Assembly: GCA_905210885.1 (NCBI GenBank)
Contig: CAJLYO010000106.1
Location: 1-6,337 of the forward strand
DNA length: 6,337 nt
Origin: an uncultured Eubacteriales bacterium
GTDB taxonomy: Bacteria > Bacillota > Clostridia > Monoglobales > Firm-18
Direction: 5' to 3'
The position numbers were made by a program, and so were the translations under genes. The notes below the pieces were generated by a model. The model was not told the origin of the DNA. It saw only the letters and a list, made by a program, of their open reading frames with translations, and did no database searches. Below are positions 1 through 6,337 of this stretch, in pieces; position 1 is the stretch's first letter, and each line of letters opens with the position of its first letter.

Positions 1-2
1 AC

Positions 3-512
3 ATAAGGCTTAAAAAGCCTGACGGAAATGTAAAATCCCCCACGATAACCGTCCACAAAAGCGACAACGGTTTTATATTCTCCGTATTTACTCCTTCAAC
101 AACCGTTGACGTTAAGATGAAATTTCCTCTCGGCGCACCGCTGCTTTTAGGTTACGAAACACAGCTTGAAAACGGCTGCTCGGTTTACAGATTTCCCCGT
201 GCGGAACACAGAGAATGCCGCGCGTTTATAGAACAGAATGACGGTGTGGTTTCCGCAAAGGAGTTTTGCCCGGTAAGCGGAAAATTCAGACGGCGCATAC
301 TTGTTTCGGGGCTTAAAAATGCAACCGTCAGATTTTTTGCGGAGGAAAACTGCAAAACAAAGGTTGAAGCAGTGCTTAATTCGATAGGCGATGCATGGTA
401 CCCCAAAGACAGCTTTGAGGGGCATTTCGTAAACGATAAACAGTACGGCTGTTATTATGAAATTACAAACGTTACGGGCGAGCTTGCTTTCCAAATGCCC
501 ATAATTAAATAA
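3..512 (+). CDS. C-terminal part of an unrecognised protein (5' end outside window)
   Basis: The reading frame is open from the left window edge to a TAA stop, so this is the last 169 residues of a longer protein. The first ATG in frame, at 117, has no Shine-Dalgarno before it (the bases there read TTGACGTTAAG) and the 38 codons upstream of it read as normal protein, so I treat that ATG as internal. I do not recognise the family. The sequence has alternating hydrophobic and polar residues typical of beta-sandwich domains, several aromatic residues, no obvious membrane segment and no catalytic motif I can name. It could be the C-terminal accessory domain of a secreted enzyme, but that is a guess from its neighbour. 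Only 22 bases separate its stop from the start of the downstream phosphoesterase gene, and no terminator lies between them, so the two are probably co-transcribed. Confidence 0.75.
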   Translation: MRLKKPDGNVKSPTITVHKSDNGFIFSVFTPSTTVDVKMKFPLGAPLLLGYETQLENGCSVYRFPRAEHRECRAFIEQNDGVVSAKEFCPVSGKFRRRILVSGLKNATVRFFAEENCKTKVEAVLNSIGDAWYPKDSFEGHFVNDKQYGCYYEITNVTGELAFQMPIIK

Positions 513-521
513 AATTATAAT

Positions 522-527
522 AGGAGG
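522..527 (+). promoter_or_regulatory. Shine-Dalgarno AGGAGG for the GTG start at 535
   Basis: A perfect AGGAGG lies 7 bases before the GTG at 535. This fixes GTG as the start of the large secreted protein: the next in-frame ATG, codon 14, would cut the signal peptide in half and has no comparable site. Confidence 0.85.
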
Positions 528-534
528 TATTAAC

Positions 535-603
535 GTGAAAAGAATATTATGTTTAACACTTGCTCTTGCGGTTATGCTGTGCAGCGTTTCGGTTGTGTTT
601 GCG
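535..603 (+). other. Signal peptide coding region
   Basis: The first 23 residues have a basic start (MKR), a long hydrophobic core (residues 4-21) and a V-F-A / D cleavage site between residues 23 and 24, fitting signal peptidase I. A cysteine at residue 16 is preceded by M-L rather than a lipobox, so a lipoprotein is unlikely. Confidence 0.85.
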
Positions 604-3600
604 GACACCGCGGAACAAAACAGAATTTTGCTTCCGACACAGGAAGGACATTACTTAGGCGGCTCATACGACAAGGTTTACGGCATTTATGCCAAGCCAT
701 CATACAGTGCAACACGAATGGTAACATCATATTCGGTACAGCCTCAGCATATTTTGCTTGATTTCGATCTCGGCGAAATATGCGGAAAAGATATAAGAAA
801 GGTAAGCCTTTTGGTTTCAACACTGAAAGGATTTGTTAAGACATTTCCTGCCGAAAAAACATTGGCACTGCACGAAATTTCAGAAAATTGGACTAATAAT
901 TCCGCTCCGCTTCCGGTTTACAGTGAACAGCCGGTTGCACAAGGCGTGTTCACTTATAACACACCCGGCACTGATGAAAAAGTTACAGGTCAGGGATACC
1001 GTTCTCTTTTAAACGACGGTTACCCGTCATCTGCAAACAACAATTCCGGAAACACAGAGCTGATTGACACCGGTGCAACAAACTACGACCATGCTATTGA
1101 TATTACAGACTTCGTAAAAGAAAAATCAAACGCCGGCAACCCGAAATTCAGTCTGCTTGTAAAGGGTGTAGCGACAGAACTGCAGTTCCGTTATATTTCC
1201 GTGCTTGTTACATACACAAATAATACCCCTCCGGCTATTTCCTTAAAGAATGTTCAGTCAAGATACGAAGCAGGTGCAGACGCTGTTTTTTCTGCTTCGG
1301 TAACGGGTTCAAACGATATTTCAAAAGCAGAACTGTATTTTGACGGTGAAAAGGCTGCCGACGGCGTACTTTCGGACGGCTTGTATACTGCAAACATTCC
1401 CGGCGAAAAAATGACAGCCGGAACACATACGTTAAAATGGTATGCAGAGGATGCAAACGGCACAACAGCGGAGAAAGCTTTTGAAATTCATGTAAAAGGC
1501 GGACTTCCCGAGCAGTACTCGATATTAAATGCGGCGCTTACCGGATGCTATGTGGAAAACAAATCTCCGAACGACAGTCCCCGCAAAGATGAAAATATAG
1601 TTGATACCATATACGCTTTCAACACAAAACCTTACGGTTACGGTTTGCAGCTATATTACAAAAACGAAAAAATACTCTTAAAATATGACCTTTCCGATAT
1701 TATCAGCAAGGATATTGTGAAAGCTGAGGTTCTGCTTGCGTGCAAGGATAGACCTGTGTTTACCGGAAACAAATCCGTAAATCTTTACGAAATTACGGGG
1801 TCTTGGGATAATAACTACCATATAGGCTTGCCGACGTACAATACCGAACCGTTATTTTCTGGAAACTTGACGTTTACGGCACCGGCAGACGGAGAAACCA
1901 AAACCAAGTTCGGATATAAATCCCTTGTAAACAACAGCGCATATCCAACAACCGGCGCAAACGTAAGCTACGGTGACAACGGCGCAACGGATTTTGACCA
2001 GGCGATAGATGTAACAAGTCTTGTGAAAAAGAATATGTCCGCCGCAAAGGGTAACCTTGAAGTGATGCTTGAAGACGGCGGGAGCGGCTGCAGATATGGC
2101 TTCGGCGCTATAAGACTTCTTGTTACATACCGTGACAATACAATTCCGTCGGTAAGTTTTGACAATATAAAGCCGGAGTATGCGGCAGGTGAGGATATTG
2201 TTTTATCCGCAGCCGCTTCAGATGATGACGGCATTGCATCGGTGTGCTTTGAAATTGACGGAAAAAGCTATACTGCGGCTCTGTCGGACGGCAAATATAC
2301 GGTAACACTTCCGTCAGGAACGGTTTCAAAAGGCAAGCACACAGTAAAATGCGTTGCCATAGACGAAAACGATGCCGAAAACTATGTAACGGCTGAAATA
2401 ATCGTAGGCAGACCTGCCGTTAACCAAATTCCGGTAATTGATGCGCAAATCCCGGATAACGGCGCCGTAAGCTCCGACACATACGTGCCATTTAAGGTTT
2501 ATGACCCGGATTGGGACGAGATTACCGAGATATCCGCAAAGCTTGACGGAGCGGAGCTCACCGTTAACAAAAACGGATATAATTATTATGTAACCGTGCC
2601 TGCAGCTTCAATGACCGAAGGCGGTCACAGCCTTGTTATAAAAGCAACAGACCTTTGGGGAGGCACGACTGAAAAAACATATGCCGTTACCGCTTCGGGC
2701 AAGCCGCGCAAATATGCTTCGATCAGCAATACACAGCAAGGTAACTATATAAACAAATATAACGGTATATATGCAATGAGCGAAAAGCCCGAGGAAGTGT
2801 ATAACAAATGGAATTACGTTATGCAAAACGGCGCTCAGGAATATATCCAAAGATATGATTTAACAAGCGTTAAGGATTTTGACATAGAAAAAGTTGAGCT
2901 TTTAACGGCACGCGGCGGATACAACAACGTCAGAACTTTGCAGGTGTTTGAGGTTACGGGCGACTGGTCCGTTACCAACACGAAAGACAGCGGAAAGCCC
3001 GCATGCGCGGATGAGCCGTTCGTTTCAAAAGGTTTGGAAATAAATCCGACAGACGACCCGTTAAGCCTTGTAAAGCTTGGATACCCGGAAAGCATGGTTA
3101 AAAACTTTGACGGAACTGTTGACATCACGGATTTCGTTCTGAAAAAACTTGCGGAGGGCAAAACAAGCGTTGACATGCTTTACAAATGCCCCCTTTCAAG
3201 TATATACACAAGCGGAATTAAAATGCTTGTCACATACCGCGATAACACCGTACCGACAATAACGATCGGCGATTTAAGCGGACTTGCCGAAGGTAAAGAC
3301 TTTGCGGTAAGCTTATCGGCGGAAGATAGTGACGGCATAGCAGAACAAAGCGTTTATTTTGACGGCAGAAAGCTGACTGACGGAAAAATTCCCGGTGAAT
3401 ACGTTAAGGGCAGCACTCACGTTATCACAGTGAATGCCGTTGACAAATTCGGCGCAGCGTCAACCGCGTCAAAATCCGTTATTGTACCGGCGCACATTGA
3501 ATTAAAGCCGGAGGAATTTACAAAGAATTACATCACATTTGACACCTCGTGCCTAAAAGGCAGAGAGCTTGTTTCCGCAGAGCTTTCCGACGGAACGGCT

Positions 3601-5406
3601 GTCAATAATATCGAAATCGGCAAAAAAATCAAGATTTCGGCAGAAAATTCCACGGCGGATATGCGCCTTAAAGTTGAGTATAAGGACATAGCCGACACCG
3701 TTAACAAAGATATAACCGTAAATGCGTCCGAAATCGGAGATATGGAGCGTTTCGGAATTAATCCTTCGGTTTATCACTATGTGACCGCTGTGTTTGAAAA
3801 CGGCACAAACAGCGCGGAAATCACCGCGGCAGGAGAAACATTCACGCTTTCCGGTGAGAATTTTGCAGCCGCAGATATCTCTGTTTTGGGTGACGTTACA
3901 CTAAAGAACATGAAATTAAACGGTAACGTGAAATACTTTGTGTTCACAACCGATTTTGCCCGCGGCGTAAGAGCGGATAAAATAGCGTTTACAAAGCTTA
4001 AAAACGGCGCTGTAAAAGGCAGCACCGCAGAATTTGCGGCAGAAATCGAGAAAACCGGATATTTTAACGACAGCATTACATGGTCTGTAACAGGCGCGTC
4101 CGCATCTGCCATAGACCAAAACGGTGTTTTGACCGTCAGCGCGGCAGAAACCGCCGATTACATTACCGTAAAGGCAAAAGCCGATATTTTTCCGTATCCC
4201 GAAACATCGGTAAGGGTTAAAATAACGGAAGCACCGCAAAGCACATTCGGCAGCGCCGCCGTAAACGTGGGCGTTTTAAGCGATATCCACCTTTACAGTT
4301 ATGCAAGGGCAGACGTATTTAAGGCTGCCGTTAATAAGTTAAAGGAAGAAGCAGGCGGAAAGCTTGACGTATTGCTTATCCCCGGCGACATAACGCAAAA
4401 TTTTGCAAAGCCCTACGACAGCACAACGGAACAGGCAATTTACGACCAGGTTAAGCTTTTCAAAACCTCTGTAGAGGCAGTTACAGACAGTGACACGGAA
4501 ATTGTGTACTGCCTCGGAAATCACGATTCTGACGGCAACGGTCTTACAAAAGCAAACCCCACAAAGGCATCGATGTACAGTAAGCCGGGCGAATTTTTCG
4601 TTAAGGTTTTAAGCGGCTGGGACGGCACGGTCTCAACCTATGACAGTGTTGACACGACAACCGAAAACCCCGACTATAACAGATATTTCGGACGCGACCT
4701 TGATTTCAGTCAGATAGAAAAGGGTAACAGAATAACAAAGGTAAAGGGATATTACTTTATTGCCTTTGAGCCTAATTCGTACGGTTCGGAGTATACCGAC
4801 GATACAATTTCATGGCTTGAACAAAAGCTTGAAATTGCCGCAGCCGCCGACCCGAACAAGCCGATATTCTTAATTACCCACCCCAAGGTTTACGGTACTG
4901 TTATGTCAAGCGATACCGAAAACTATTCGGCAAATATTACGGAGCTTTTAAACAAGTATCCGCAGATAGTTTTGTACACCGGTCATACTCATAATCCGTT
5001 AAATACCGAATATGCAATTATGCAGACCGGCTTTACCTCGGTTGAGGGTTCAAGCACGCAGTACTTAGACTGTATTCCGGGCAAATTTACAAGCGGACTC
5101 AACCAGCGCGAAAACGGACAGCTTTTGCAGCTTGACGAAAATTCGAACATTAAAATTACAAGATATGATTTCACCGATAAAAGCCAAATCGGAAATCCGT
5201 GGTATATCAACGGAACAAACGTAAGCGGTTCGCATTTGTTCGCATATGACGGCTCAAGATTTTTAAATGGCGGCGCACCTTACTTTGAAGAGGCAAGCGT
5301 AACGCTAAACGGAAATACGCTGACGTTCTCCGCCGGATACCGCGTTTGCCCGTTCACCGACCACTGTATCCAAGCCCTCTGGCAGCTTCTTAATCCATTC
5401 CTCTAA
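535..5406 (+). CDS. Large secreted multi-domain metallophosphoesterase with three DNRLRE-like modules, 3' end chimeric
   Basis: The start is GTG with AGGAGG 7 bases upstream. The protein begins with a Sec signal peptide (residues 1-23) and is therefore exported. Domains in order: DNRLRE/CBM96-like module (about 30-228), Ig-like (230-320), second DNRLRE-like (328-533), Ig-like (534-624), Ig-like (629-720), third DNRLRE-like (728-902), Ig-like (903-985), unassigned (986-1146), BIG2-like (1147-1231), calcineurin-like metallophosphoesterase (1241-1555), then the first strands of another beta domain (about 1578-1600). The metal-site motifs are all present: D1250-x-H1252, G1284-D1285, GNHD 1328-1331, H1449 and GHTH 1483-1486, so the enzyme should be active as a phosphomonoesterase or phosphodiesterase; the substrate cannot be read from the sequence. 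The N-terminal modules probably bind a polysaccharide or the cell surface. Residues from 1601 to the stop at 5404 are antisense of the ABC gene and are not authentic. The true C terminus, including any anchoring domain, is therefore missing. Confidence 0.88.
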   Translation: MKRILCLTLALAVMLCSVSVVFADTAEQNRILLPTQEGHYLGGSYDKVYGIYAKPSYSATRMVTSYSVQPQHILLDFDLGEICGKDIRKVSLLVSTLKGFVKTFPAEKTLALHEISENWTNNSAPLPVYSEQPVAQGVFTYNTPGTDEKVTGQGYRSLLNDGYPSSANNNSGNTELIDTGATNYDHAIDITDFVKEKSNAGNPKFSLLVKGVATELQFRYISVLVTYTNNTPPAISLKNVQSRYEAGADAVFSASVTGSNDISKAELYFDGEKAADGVLSDGLYTANIPGEKMTAGTHTLKWYAEDANGTTAEKAFEIHVKGGLPEQYSILNAALTGCYVENKSPNDSPRKDENIVDTIYAFNTKPYGYGLQLYYKNEKILLKYDLSDIISKDIVKAEVLLACKDRPVFTGNKSVNLYEITGSWDNNYHIGLPTYNTEPLFSGNLTFTAPADGETKTKFGYKSLVNNSAYPTTGANVSYGDNGATDFDQAIDVTSLVKKNMSAAKGNLEVMLEDGGSGCRYGFGAIRLLVTYRDNTIPSVSFDNIKPEYAAGEDIVLSAAASDDDGIASVCFEIDGKSYTAALSDGKYTVTLPSGTVSKGKHTVKCVAIDENDAENYVTAEIIVGRPAVNQIPVIDAQIPDNGAVSSDTYVPFKVYDPDWDEITEISAKLDGAELTVNKNGYNYYVTVPAASMTEGGHSLVIKATDLWGGTTEKTYAVTASGKPRKYASISNTQQGNYINKYNGIYAMSEKPEEVYNKWNYVMQNGAQEYIQRYDLTSVKDFDIEKVELLTARGGYNNVRTLQVFEVTGDWSVTNTKDSGKPACADEPFVSKGLEINPTDDPLSLVKLGYPESMVKNFDGTVDITDFVLKKLAEGKTSVDMLYKCPLSSIYTSGIKMLVTYRDNTVPTITIGDLSGLAEGKDFAVSLSAEDSDGIAEQSVYFDGRKLTDGKIPGEYVKGSTHVITVNAVDKFGAASTASKSVIVPAHIELKPEEFTKNYITFDTSCLKGRELVSAELSDGTAVNNIEIGKKIKISAENSTADMRLKVEYKDIADTVNKDITVNASEIGDMERFGINPSVYHYVTAVFENGTNSAEITAAGETFTLSGENFAAADISVLGDVTLKNMKLNGNVKYFVFTTDFARGVRADKIAFTKLKNGAVKGSTAEFAAEIEKTGYFNDSITWSVTGASASAIDQNGVLTVSAAETADYITVKAKADIFPYPETSVRVKITEAPQSTFGSAAVNVGVLSDIHLYSYARADVFKAAVNKLKEEAGGKLDVLLIPGDITQNFAKPYDSTTEQAIYDQVKLFKTSVEAVTDSDTEIVYCLGNHDSDGNGLTKANPTKASMYSKPGEFFVKVLSGWDGTVSTYDSVDTTTENPDYNRYFGRDLDFSQIEKGNRITKVKGYYFIAFEPNSYGSEYTDDTISWLEQKLEIAAAADPNKPIFLITHPKVYGTVMSSDTENYSANITELLNKYPQIVLYTGHTHNPLNTEYAIMQTGFTSVEGSSTQYLDCIPGKFTSGLNQRENGQLLQLDENSNIKITRYDFTDKSQIGNPWYINGTNVSGSHLFAYDGSRFLNGGAPYFEEASVTLNGNTLTFSAGYRVCPFTDHCIQALWQLLNPFL
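622..1218 (+). repeat. DNRLRE/CBM96-like module, copy 1
   Basis: Residues 30-228. Landmarks shared with the other two copies are an 'LLDFDL' strand at 74-79, 'KDIRKVSLLV' at 85-94, 'LHEISENW' at 112-119, a GY-containing loop (GYRSL at 154-158), 'AIDITDFV' at 187-194 and a closing 'VLVTY' at 223-227. This order (F/Y-D-L, hydrophobic strand, E-I/V-x-x-x-W, D-I/V-T-x-x-V) is the pattern of the DNRLRE domain family, which is common in extracellular proteins and related to carbohydrate-binding CBM96. The copies differ strongly, so the duplication is old. Binding to a glycan is inferred. Confidence 0.7.
1222..1494 (+). repeat. Ig-like domain 1
   Basis: Residues 230-320. It opens with T-P-P-A-I-S, followed by 'YEAGADAVFSASV', 'LYFDG', 'LSDGLYTANIP' and 'AGTHTLKWYAEDANG'. 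This is the layout of bacterial Ig-like domains that act as spacers in surface enzymes. The 'LSDG-x-Y-T' strand recurs in domain 2. Confidence 0.65.
1516..2133 (+). repeat. DNRLRE/CBM96-like module, copy 2
   Basis: Residues 328-533. It repeats the landmarks of copy 1: 'LLKYDL' at 381-386, 'KDIVKAEVLL' at 392-401, 'LYEITGSWDNN' at 417-427, 'GYKSL' at 460-464, 'AIDVTSLV' at 490-497 and 'LLVTYRDNT' at 528-536. Copy 2 is the longest of the three and keeps the W-D-N-N turn also seen as W-T-N-N in copy 1. Confidence 0.72.
2134..2406 (+). repeat. Ig-like domain 2
   Basis: Residues 534-624. Same plan as domain 1: I-P-S-V-S start, 'YAAGEDIVLSAAASDDDG', 'EIDGKSY', 'LSDGKYTVTLP' and 'GKHTVKCVAID'. It has the acidic D-D-D-G turn common in such domains. 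Confidence 0.65.
2419..2694 (+). repeat. Ig-like domain 3
   Basis: Residues 629-720, directly after domain 2 with no DNRLRE module between them. It contains 'VPFKVYDPDWDEI', 'AKLDGAELTV', 'YYVTVPAASMTEGGHSL' and 'IKATDLWGGT'. It is more distant from the other Ig-like copies and could belong to a different Ig-like subfamily. Confidence 0.55.
2716..3240 (+). repeat. DNRLRE/CBM96-like module, copy 3 (short)
   Basis: Residues 728-902, about 25-30 residues shorter than copies 1 and 2. Shared landmarks are 'IQRYDL' at 771-776, 'FDIEKVELL' at 782-790, 'VFEVTGDW' at 804-811, 'LGYPE' at 848-852, 'TVDITDFV' at 861-868 and 'MLVTYRDNT' at 897-905. The loop between the tryptophan strand and the D-I-T strand is reduced. 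Confidence 0.68.
3241..3489 (+). repeat. Ig-like domain 4
   Basis: Residues 903-985. Built like domains 1 and 2: V-P-T-I-T start, 'LAEGKDFAVSLSAEDSDG', 'VYFDGRKLTDG' and 'GSTHVITVNAVDKFG'. The strand carrying 'LSDG-x-Y-T' in domains 1 and 2 is shortened to 'GKIPGEYV'. Confidence 0.6.
3490..3972 (+). other. Unassigned region of the phosphoesterase protein
   Basis: Residues 986-1146 sit between the last clear Ig-like domain and the BIG2-like domain. The stretch looks like beta-structure throughout, and may be two small domains (about 986-1065 and 1066-1146). I recognise no family. It is in frame and has the same codon style as the rest of the gene, so it is genuine coding sequence. Confidence 0.5.
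3973..4227 (+). other. BIG2-like domain
   Basis: Residues 1147-1231. The segment 'ITWSVTGASASAIDQNG' followed by 'VLTVSAAETADYITVKAKA' matches the bacterial Ig-like group 2 pattern (W-x-V-x-G ... I-D-x-x-G-x-L-T-V ... T-V-x-A). Such domains are often next to catalytic domains in surface proteins of Clostridia and here lead straight into the phosphoesterase. Confidence 0.65.
4255..5199 (+). other. Calcineurin-like metallophosphoesterase catalytic domain
   Basis: Residues 1241-1555. The five hallmark blocks appear in order: 'VLSDIHLY' (D1250, H1252), 'LIPGDITQN' (D1285), 'CLGNHDSDG' (N1329, H1330), 'LITHPKVYG' (H1449) and 'YTGHTHNP' (H1484, H1486). In this family these residues hold two metal ions and position the phosphate. 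The roughly 120-residue stretch between GNHD and H1449 is long and contains a tyrosine- and aspartate-rich segment that could form the substrate pocket. The substrate is unknown. Confidence 0.88.
5302..5334 (+). other. Chimeric junction between the phosphoesterase gene and the ABC exporter gene
   Basis: To the left, plus-strand coding reads as a normal beta-strand up to about A1600 (codon at 5332). To the right, the minus strand reads as a normal ABC nucleotide-binding domain down to 'SGGERQRI' (its I codon is at 5314-5316) and then meets a TAG at 5305-5307. The bases of about 5311-5334 make sense in both genes at once, so they are the likely shared segment where two unrelated sequences were joined. 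Confidence 0.7.
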
Positions 5407-6336
5407 CTTCACAAGACGAAGCACTTTTTCCAGATCTTCGTCCGTGTGACTTTGACTGTAAAAAAGAATGTTATCCCGAATCGACAGATTCATCAAATAT
5501 CCGTCTTGTCCCAGATAAATCAGATTTTTCGTCATCCAGTCACGAGGAACTTTGCGGATATCTTCTCTTCCTACAAAAACTTCCCCATCATATCCATCCA
5601 GCAGCCCTGCCATAAGGTTTGCAAGTGTACTTTTCCCGCTGCCGCTTTTTCCACAGATCCCCAGAAATTCCCCGGATTTGATCTGCAAGGAAACATCATT
5701 CAAAACCATTTTTGTTCCATAGCGGTAGCTGAGATGTTCGACCGCAATGCTGGCATCCGCAGGAACCATGCCTTGCGGCTTGCACGAAGCAAACTCCGAC
5801 AGCGTCGCGTTCTCTACTCCGCCTGGCGCCGTCTTCCAGCCGCCTGACACATCTGCAACGCTATCTCCAGCTGTCACCGCGTCCGCAAACACTCCAAACA
5901 CACGCACGATGCTGCTCTTTTTCCGCCGGAAATCGATATGCAAATCAATATATCCGTCCAGCGCAGGCACGATCCAGTCGTAAGCTGCCACAAAAGCAAC
6001 CAGCGTTCCAGGAAGCATTTCCCCGTTTGCAATGAGCAGTCCTCCGTACAGGTAAAACAGCACATTGATCAGCAGCTCAAATCCGCCGAATACCGCTTTA
6101 TTGAGCACTTTTCCGTGAAAGGCATTTCGCTGAATCCTGTATTTTTCCGACAGCGCTTCCTGTACCCGGTTCAGCTCTTTTTCCTCGCTCGCCGTTGCCT
6201 TGATAAAGAGGATATTCGACATCTGCTCCTTGACCGTCTGGTTCACCCGGCTGTTGGTTTCATTGATTTTCTGACCGATCACTTCCTGCTTTTTATTGAT
6301 TTTCCGGATCAGCACAATCCGCAGGATCATGAGCGC
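5305..6336 (-). CDS. ABC exporter (membrane domain end plus ATPase domain), truncated at both ends
   Basis: The frame is open to the right window edge, so the first membrane segments lie outside; the ATG at 6328-6330 is probably internal. Numbering from that Met: cytoplasmic helix with 'NETNSRVNQTVKEQMSNI' (23-40), two membrane segments (about 80-101 and 106-126), a long linker (about 148-192), then the nucleotide-binding domain. Visible ATPase motifs are Walker A GKSGSGKST (227-235), the Q-loop glutamine Q275 in 'LGQD', and the signature VSGGERQR (331-338). The protein ends three residues later. Walker B, the D-loop and the H-switch histidine, needed for ATP hydrolysis, are missing, so this is a broken end and not a natural C terminus. 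The family is the type I (MsbA/HlyB-like) exporter half-transporter; the substrate is unknown. Codon use (8 of 18 Arg codons CGG, no ATA) differs from the phosphoesterase gene, pointing to a different genome of origin. Confidence 0.85.
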   Translation of the reverse strand, partial: ALMILRIVLIRKINKKQEVIGQKINETNSRVNQTVKEQMSNILFIKATASEEKELNRVQEALSEKYRIQRNAFHGKVLNKAVFGGFELLINVLFYLYGGLLIANGEMLPGTLVAFVAAYDWIVPALDGYIDLHIDFRRKKSSIVRVFGVFADAVTAGDSVADVSGGWKTAPGGVENATLSEFASCKPQGMVPADASIAVEHLSYRYGTKMVLNDVSLQIKSGEFLGICGKSGSGKSTLANLMAGLLDGYDGEVFVGREDIRKVPRDWMTKNLIYLGQDGYLMNLSIRDNILFYSQSHTDEDLEKVLRLVKLEEWIKKLPEGLDTVVGERANAVSGGERQRISV

Positions 6337-6337
6337 A

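Noticed and set aside
516..521. A perfect TATAAT hexamer just before the large gene, possibly a -10 promoter element
   Set aside because: It abuts the AGGAGG at 522-527, so transcription would begin after the ribosome binding site. No suitable -35 box is obvious at the right distance. Chance in an AT-rich gap is more likely.
580..582. Cysteine 16 in the signal peptide as a lipoprotein attachment site
   Set aside because: The preceding residues V-M-L do not fit a lipobox, which needs a small residue before the cysteine, and a good signal peptidase I site follows at residues 21-23.
147..608. Minus-strand open frame of 153 codons opposite the first gene and the start of the second
   Set aside because: It is a shadow frame across two plus-strand coding regions and an operon gap, with no recognisable domain and cysteine- and histidine-rich composition typical of antisense translation.
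622..3240. Recent tandem duplication of the DNRLRE-like modules at DNA level
   Set aside because: Only short protein motifs are shared and the nucleotide sequences are strongly diverged, so the repeats are old protein modules and not DNA repeats that would recombine.
5335..5406. The last 23 residues of the phosphoesterase reading frame as a real C-terminal tail
   Set aside because: These codons are the exact antisense of conserved ABC ATPase sequence leading into the signature motif, so the ABC strand is the coding one there.
5446..5847. Plus-strand open frame of 133 codons at the right end
   Set aside because: It lies fully opposite the ABC nucleotide-binding domain, whose Walker A and Q-loop motifs prove that the minus strand is the coding one.

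Overview
The window holds two complete-looking but unrelated gene blocks, joined at a point near position 5310-5334. No RNA gene, CRISPR array, transposase or origin is visible. The style of the left block (AGGAGG ribosome binding site, short operon gap, Gram-positive type signal peptide, moderate GC, multi-domain secreted protein with DNRLRE/CBM96-like and Ig-like modules) suggests a gut- or rumen-type anaerobic Clostridia member. That assignment is an inference from style, not from a marker gene.

Layout. Positions 3-512 (+) are the C-terminal 169 residues of a protein whose start lies left of the window; I do not recognise its family. After a 22-base gap with a strong Shine-Dalgarno, a GTG start at 535 opens a very large secreted protein (1623 codons as read, about 1600 of them believable). 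From N to C terminus it has a signal peptide, a DNRLRE-like module, an Ig-like domain, a second DNRLRE-like module, two Ig-like domains, a third DNRLRE-like module, an Ig-like domain, an unassigned stretch, a BIG2-like domain, a calcineurin-like metallophosphoesterase domain with all its metal-site motifs, and the first strands of another beta domain. The two plus-strand genes look like one operon. The likely theme is an extracellular phosphoesterase held on a glycan or cell-surface polymer by its N-terminal modules.

From about 5310 to the right edge, the minus strand encodes the C-terminal half of an ABC exporter (two membrane segments plus the nucleotide-binding domain). It stops directly after the signature motif, before Walker B. 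The last 23 codons of the phosphoesterase frame are simply the antisense of this ABC gene. Codon use changes sharply at the same place: CGG is absent from the phosphoesterase arginines but common in the ABC gene, and ATA isoleucine codons disappear. Two genes truncated tail to tail at one short shared segment is best explained by a chimeric contig join; a real recombination is the alternative. I see no convincing novel system here. The modular phosphoesterase and the junction are the points worth a second look.
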